Assembly: GCA_023389135.1 (NCBI GenBank)
Contig: JAEWEX010000284.1
Span: 1-8,675, forward strand
Origin: Pseudomonadota bacterium
GTDB taxonomy: Bacteria > Pseudomonadota > Alphaproteobacteria > Rhizobiales > Methylopilaceae
Direction: 5' to 3'
Length of the DNA stretch: 8,675 bases
Under the pieces are notes generated by a model that saw only the letters and a program-made list of their open reading frames with translations, had not been told where the DNA came from and searched no databases. Positions 6,102 to 8,675 of this stretch are shown one piece after another. Position 1 is the first letter of the stretch. Every line of letters starts with the position of its first letter. The position numbers were made by a program, and so were the translations under genes.

Positions 6102-6977
6102 ATGAACACGACCCTGCTCCTCAACCTCGCCGTCAACGGGATGGTGGAGGGGCTGGTGATCGCGCTGCCGGCGCTGGCGCTGACGCTGGTGTTCGGCATC
6201 GCCCGCTTCCCCAACGCATCGGCGGGCGATGTCATGACGGCCGGCGCCTATGCCGGCTATGGCGGGCAGGTGCTGTTCGGCGGCTCGCTGCTGCTGGGGG
6301 TGGCCACCGGCATGGCCGCCATGGCGGTGCTGTCGGCCGTGCTGTACCTGCTGGTGTTCCGCAAGCTCGCCGGGCGCTCGGGCGTGTATCCGCTGGTGGC
6401 GTCCATCGGGCTCGCCTTCGCCATCCGCTCGGCGCTGACCCTGTTCCTGGGGCACGACCAGCGCGTCTTCGACATGCCCATCGTGCGCGCCATGAGCTTC
6501 GGCCCGGTGCGCATGGTGCCCAGCGACATCTACATCGCCGCCACCGCGCTGGTGGCGGTGGCGGCGGTGTTCGCGCTGCTGCACTTCACGCCGCTCGGCC
6601 GGCGGATGCGGGCGGTGGCCGACAATCCCGATCTCGCCCGGGCCTGCGGCATCTCGTCGGGGCGGGTGATGCTGGCGCTGTGGCTGGTGGCCGGCGCGGT
6701 CACCGGCCTCGGCGGTGTGCTGATCGGGCTCAAGACCGTGGTCACCCCCAACATGGGCTGGGACCTGCTGCTGCCGGCCTTCGCCGCCACCATCCTGGGC
6801 ACCATCGGCAACCCGGTCGGGGCCGTGATCGGCGCGGTGATCATCGGCGTCGCGCAGGAGCTTTCGACCCCCATCGTCGGCTTCACCTACAAGATCGGGG
6901 TCGGCTTCGCGATCCTGCTCATGGTGCTGCTGGTGCGGCCGCAGGGCCTGTTCGCCGGCAACGAGCGGGTGAGGTGA
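6102..6977 (+). CDS. livH: Branched-chain amino acid-type ABC transporter permease, LivH family
   Basis: A 291-residue inner-membrane protein with about eight helices, the usual length of the family. It pairs with the LivM-like protein to form the translocation channel. ALALTLVFGIARFPNASAGD (24-43) is the family's first conserved block, but the usual N-x-AHG after it reads NASAGD here. The cytoplasmic EAA-like loop that docks the ATPase is LGRRMRAVADNPDLARACGI (165-184). The C-terminal VRPQGLFAG (278-286) is standard. The start at 6102 directly precedes helix 1; its Shine-Dalgarno is poor. The symbol names the family, not proof of leucine transport. Confidence 0.87.
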   Translation: MNTTLLLNLAVNGMVEGLVIALPALALTLVFGIARFPNASAGDVMTAGAYAGYGGQVLFGGSLLLGVATGMAAMAVLSAVLYLLVFRKLAGRSGVYPLVASIGLAFAIRSALTLFLGHDQRVFDMPIVRAMSFGPVRMVPSDIYIAATALVAVAAVFALLHFTPLGRRMRAVADNPDLARACGISSGRVMLALWLVAGAVTGLGGVLIGLKTVVTPNMGWDLLLPAFAATILGTIGNPVGAVIGAVIIGVAQELSTPIVGFTYKIGVGFAILLMVLLVRPQGLFAGNERVR

Positions 6978-6981
6978 GGCC

Positions 6982-7869
6982 ATGACCAGCTACCTGATCG
7001 CCATCTCCATCATCACGCTGATCTACCTGCTGCTGACGCTGGGGCTGAACCTGCACTACGGCTTCACCGGCCTGATCAATTTCGGCCATGTCGGCTTTTT
7101 CGCCATCGGCGCCTACGCCTCCGCCATCCTGGTCCAGCACGGCGTGCCGGTCTGGGCGTCGTTCCCCGCGGCCATGGTGGCGGCGGGGCTTGTGGCGCTG
7201 CCGGTGGGGGCGCTGTCGCTCCGATTGCGCATCGAATACTTCGCCATCGTGACGCTGGGCTTCTCCGAGGCGGTGCGGCTGGTCATCGTCGAGGAGCGCT
7301 GGCTCACCAGCGGCGTGCAGGGCATCCCCGGCATCCCCGACCTGGCGGTCGCCACCGGCGCGCCCGTGGACGCGGCGACGCTGACGCTCGCGGTGCTGGT
7401 TGCCGCCAACGTCCTGGCGGTCGCCGCCAGCTACCGGCTGGTGAAGAGCCCGTTCGGCCGCGCCATCGAGGCGATCCGCGACGACGAGGACGCCATGCGC
7501 GCGCTGGGCAAGAGCCCGGGCGGCTTCAAGGTCCGCGTGTTCGTCATCGGCGCGGGGCTCGCCGGCCTCGCCGGCGCGTTCTACGCCCACTACATCACCT
7601 ACATCTCGCCGGACCAGTTCCTGCCGCTGCTGACCTTCTACATCTGGATGGCCATGATCCTGGGCGGCGTCGGCCGGTTCTCGGGCGCGGTGGTCGGCAC
7701 GGTGGTGCTGGTGCTGTTCCTGGAAGGCTCGCGCTTCCTGCGCGACGCGATCCCGGGCGTCTCGGAGGTCGAGATGGCCAGCCTCAGGCTGCTGGTGGTC
7801 GGCGTCGCGCTGGTGCTGCTGGTGCTCTATCGCCCGCAGGGCATCATGGGGGACTTCAGCAAGCGATGA
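6982..7869 (+). CDS. livM: Branched-chain amino acid-type ABC transporter permease, LivM family
   Basis: A 295-residue second permease of the importer. Family blocks are GLNLHYGFTGLINFGHVGFF (21-40), EYFAIVTLGFSEAVRLV (85-101) with WLTSGVQGIPGIP (107-119), the ATPase-contacting loop FGRAIEAIRDDEDAMRALGK (158-177), and the C-terminal LYRPQGIMG (282-290). It lacks the long N-terminal extension of E. coli LivM, as is usual for shorter HAAT permeases. The ATG at 6982 lies 4 bases after the LivH stop. A GAGG overlapping that stop serves as ribosome binding site. The stop overlaps the next gene by ATGA. Confidence 0.88.
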   Translation: MTSYLIAISIITLIYLLLTLGLNLHYGFTGLINFGHVGFFAIGAYASAILVQHGVPVWASFPAAMVAAGLVALPVGALSLRLRIEYFAIVTLGFSEAVRLVIVEERWLTSGVQGIPGIPDLAVATGAPVDAATLTLAVLVAANVLAVAASYRLVKSPFGRAIEAIRDDEDAMRALGKSPGGFKVRVFVIGAGLAGLAGAFYAHYITYISPDQFLPLLTFYIWMAMILGGVGRFSGAVVGTVVLVLFLEGSRFLRDAIPGVSEVEMASLRLLVVGVALVLLVLYRPQGIMGDFSKR

Positions 7870-8624
7870 TCCTCCAGACCCGCGACATCGCCTTCGCCTT
7901 CGGCGGCTTCCGCGTCCTGGACGGCGTCTCGCTGGCCGTGCCCGCGGGCGCCATCACCGGGCTGATCGGCCCCAACGGCGCCGGCAAGAGCACCTTCTTC
8001 GCCGTGGCGTCGGGCTTCGAGATGCCGCTGTCCGGCACCGTCTCCCTGGACGGCCGCGACATCAGCCGCGAGGGGCCGGTGGCGCGCGCCCGCATGGGCC
8101 TCGGGCGCACCTTCCAGGTGCCGCGCGAGTTCCGCCACCTCACCGTCCGCGAGAACATGATGGCGGCGGCGCCTGGCCAGGCGGGCGAGGGGCTGTTCGA
8201 GCTCTATTTCCGGCCGGGCAGGGTGCGCGCGCAGGAGCGCGCGCTGCGCGCCCGCGTCGACGAGACGCTGGCGTTCCTCAACCTCGCCCGCGTCGCCGAC
8301 ACGCCGTCCGGCCAGCTCTCCGGCGGCCAGAAGAAGCTGCTGGAACTCGGCCGGGTGCTGATGCTCGACCCGAAGCTGATCCTGCTGGACGAGCCCTTCG
8401 CCGGCGTCAACGCGGTGCTGATCGAGGAGATTTCCGGCCGCATCCGCGCCCTCAACCAGCGCGGCACGGCGTTCCTCATCGTGGAGCACAACCTCCAGGC
8501 GCTGTCCGCGCTCGCCTCCGAGATCCACGTCATGGACCGCGGCCGCATCATCGCCACGGGCGCCCCGGCGGCGGTGCTGGCGGAGCCCGCCGTGCGCGAG
8601 GCCTATATGGGGGGCGTGCTGTGA
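7866..8624 (+). CDS. livG: ABC transporter ATP-binding protein, LivG family
   Basis: A 252-residue nucleotide-binding subunit that drives the importer. All key ATPase elements are intact: Walker A GPNGAGKST (35-43), Q-loop glutamine 84 in RTFQVP, signature LSGGQ (151-155), Walker B LILLDEP (171-177) with catalytic Glu176, and the H-loop His208 in IVEHNL. The segments FRHLTVRENMM (89-99) and EPFAGVN (176-182) are LivG-like rather than LivF-like, as is the C-terminal AEPAVREAYMGG. The ATG at 7866 makes a 4-base ATGA overlap with livM, with a run of G about 12 bases upstream. It ends in a GTGA overlap with the next gene. Confidence 0.93.
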   Translation: MILQTRDIAFAFGGFRVLDGVSLAVPAGAITGLIGPNGAGKSTFFAVASGFEMPLSGTVSLDGRDISREGPVARARMGLGRTFQVPREFRHLTVRENMMAAAPGQAGEGLFELYFRPGRVRAQERALRARVDETLAFLNLARVADTPSGQLSGGQKKLLELGRVLMLDPKLILLDEPFAGVNAVLIEEISGRIRALNQRGTAFLIVEHNLQALSALASEIHVMDRGRIIATGAPAAVLAEPAVREAYMGGVL

Positions 8625-8675
8625 CCCTGCTGACGGTCGAGAACCTCTCCGGCGGCTACGGCGAAACCGACATCG
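8621..8675 (+). CDS. livF: ABC transporter ATP-binding protein, LivF family (5' end only)
   Basis: The first 18 codons of a gene cut by the right edge. The GTG at 8621 overlaps the LivG stop as GTGA and has GGGGGG 6 bases or so upstream. The translated start, TLLTVENLSGGYGETDI after the initiator, fits the LivF N-terminus (L-V-NL--GYG). Position after livG supports this. No catalytic motif lies within the window, so the assignment rests on context and this short match. Confidence 0.8.
   Translation, partial: MTLLTVENLSGGYGETDI

Noticed and set aside
4418..6235. Long minus-strand open frame (about 605 codons) opposite the TetR and binding-protein genes
   Set aside because: It crosses the intergenic region and several genes, is Gly/Ala/His/Arg-rich and has no recognisable domain, whereas the plus-strand frames encode complete known families.

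Overview
The window looks like chromosomal DNA from a high-GC proteobacterium, most likely an alphaproteobacterium. The support is very high GC in third codon positions, two hairpin repeats of the kind scattered through alphaproteobacterial intergenic DNA, and an ABC transporter operon of a type common there. No rRNA, tRNA, insertion sequence, phage gene or CRISPR array is visible. The genus cannot be read from this sequence.

Left part (1-281): a non-coding tail full of hairpins, including two REP-like palindromes. Next (282-3847, minus strand): four tightly packed genes. In transcription order they are a family 2 glycosyltransferase with two C-terminal membrane helices, a class I SAM-dependent methyltransferase, a 115-residue four-helix EamA/SMR-like protein resembling the ArnE/ArnF flippase subunits, and a large DUF2142 membrane protein. 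Gaps of 8 and 10 bases and a 4-base TTGA overlap suggest one mRNA with coupled translation. The set has the parts expected of a polyprenyl-phosphate-sugar pathway for the cell envelope: lipid-linked sugar synthesis, flipping and a large membrane protein of possible transferase type. That pathway is an inference.

Middle (3848-4035): a divergent intergenic region with a striking nested inverted repeat just ahead of a TetR-family regulator gene (4036-4713, plus strand).

Right part (4850-8675, plus strand): a LivKHMGF-type ABC importer. It has a Tat-exported substrate-binding protein, two permeases, the LivG-like ATPase and the first 18 codons of a LivF-like ATPase cut by the window edge. Between the regulator and the importer is an 8-bp-arm palindrome whose 6-bp spacer is a near-consensus -35 box. 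The simplest model is that the TetR protein represses the importer by covering that box and releases it when a ligand, perhaps the imported compound or its CoA ester, is present. The ligand is unknown.

Most of the window is made of known families. The least explained parts are the regulatory DNA around the TetR gene and the precise job of the four-gene envelope cassette.
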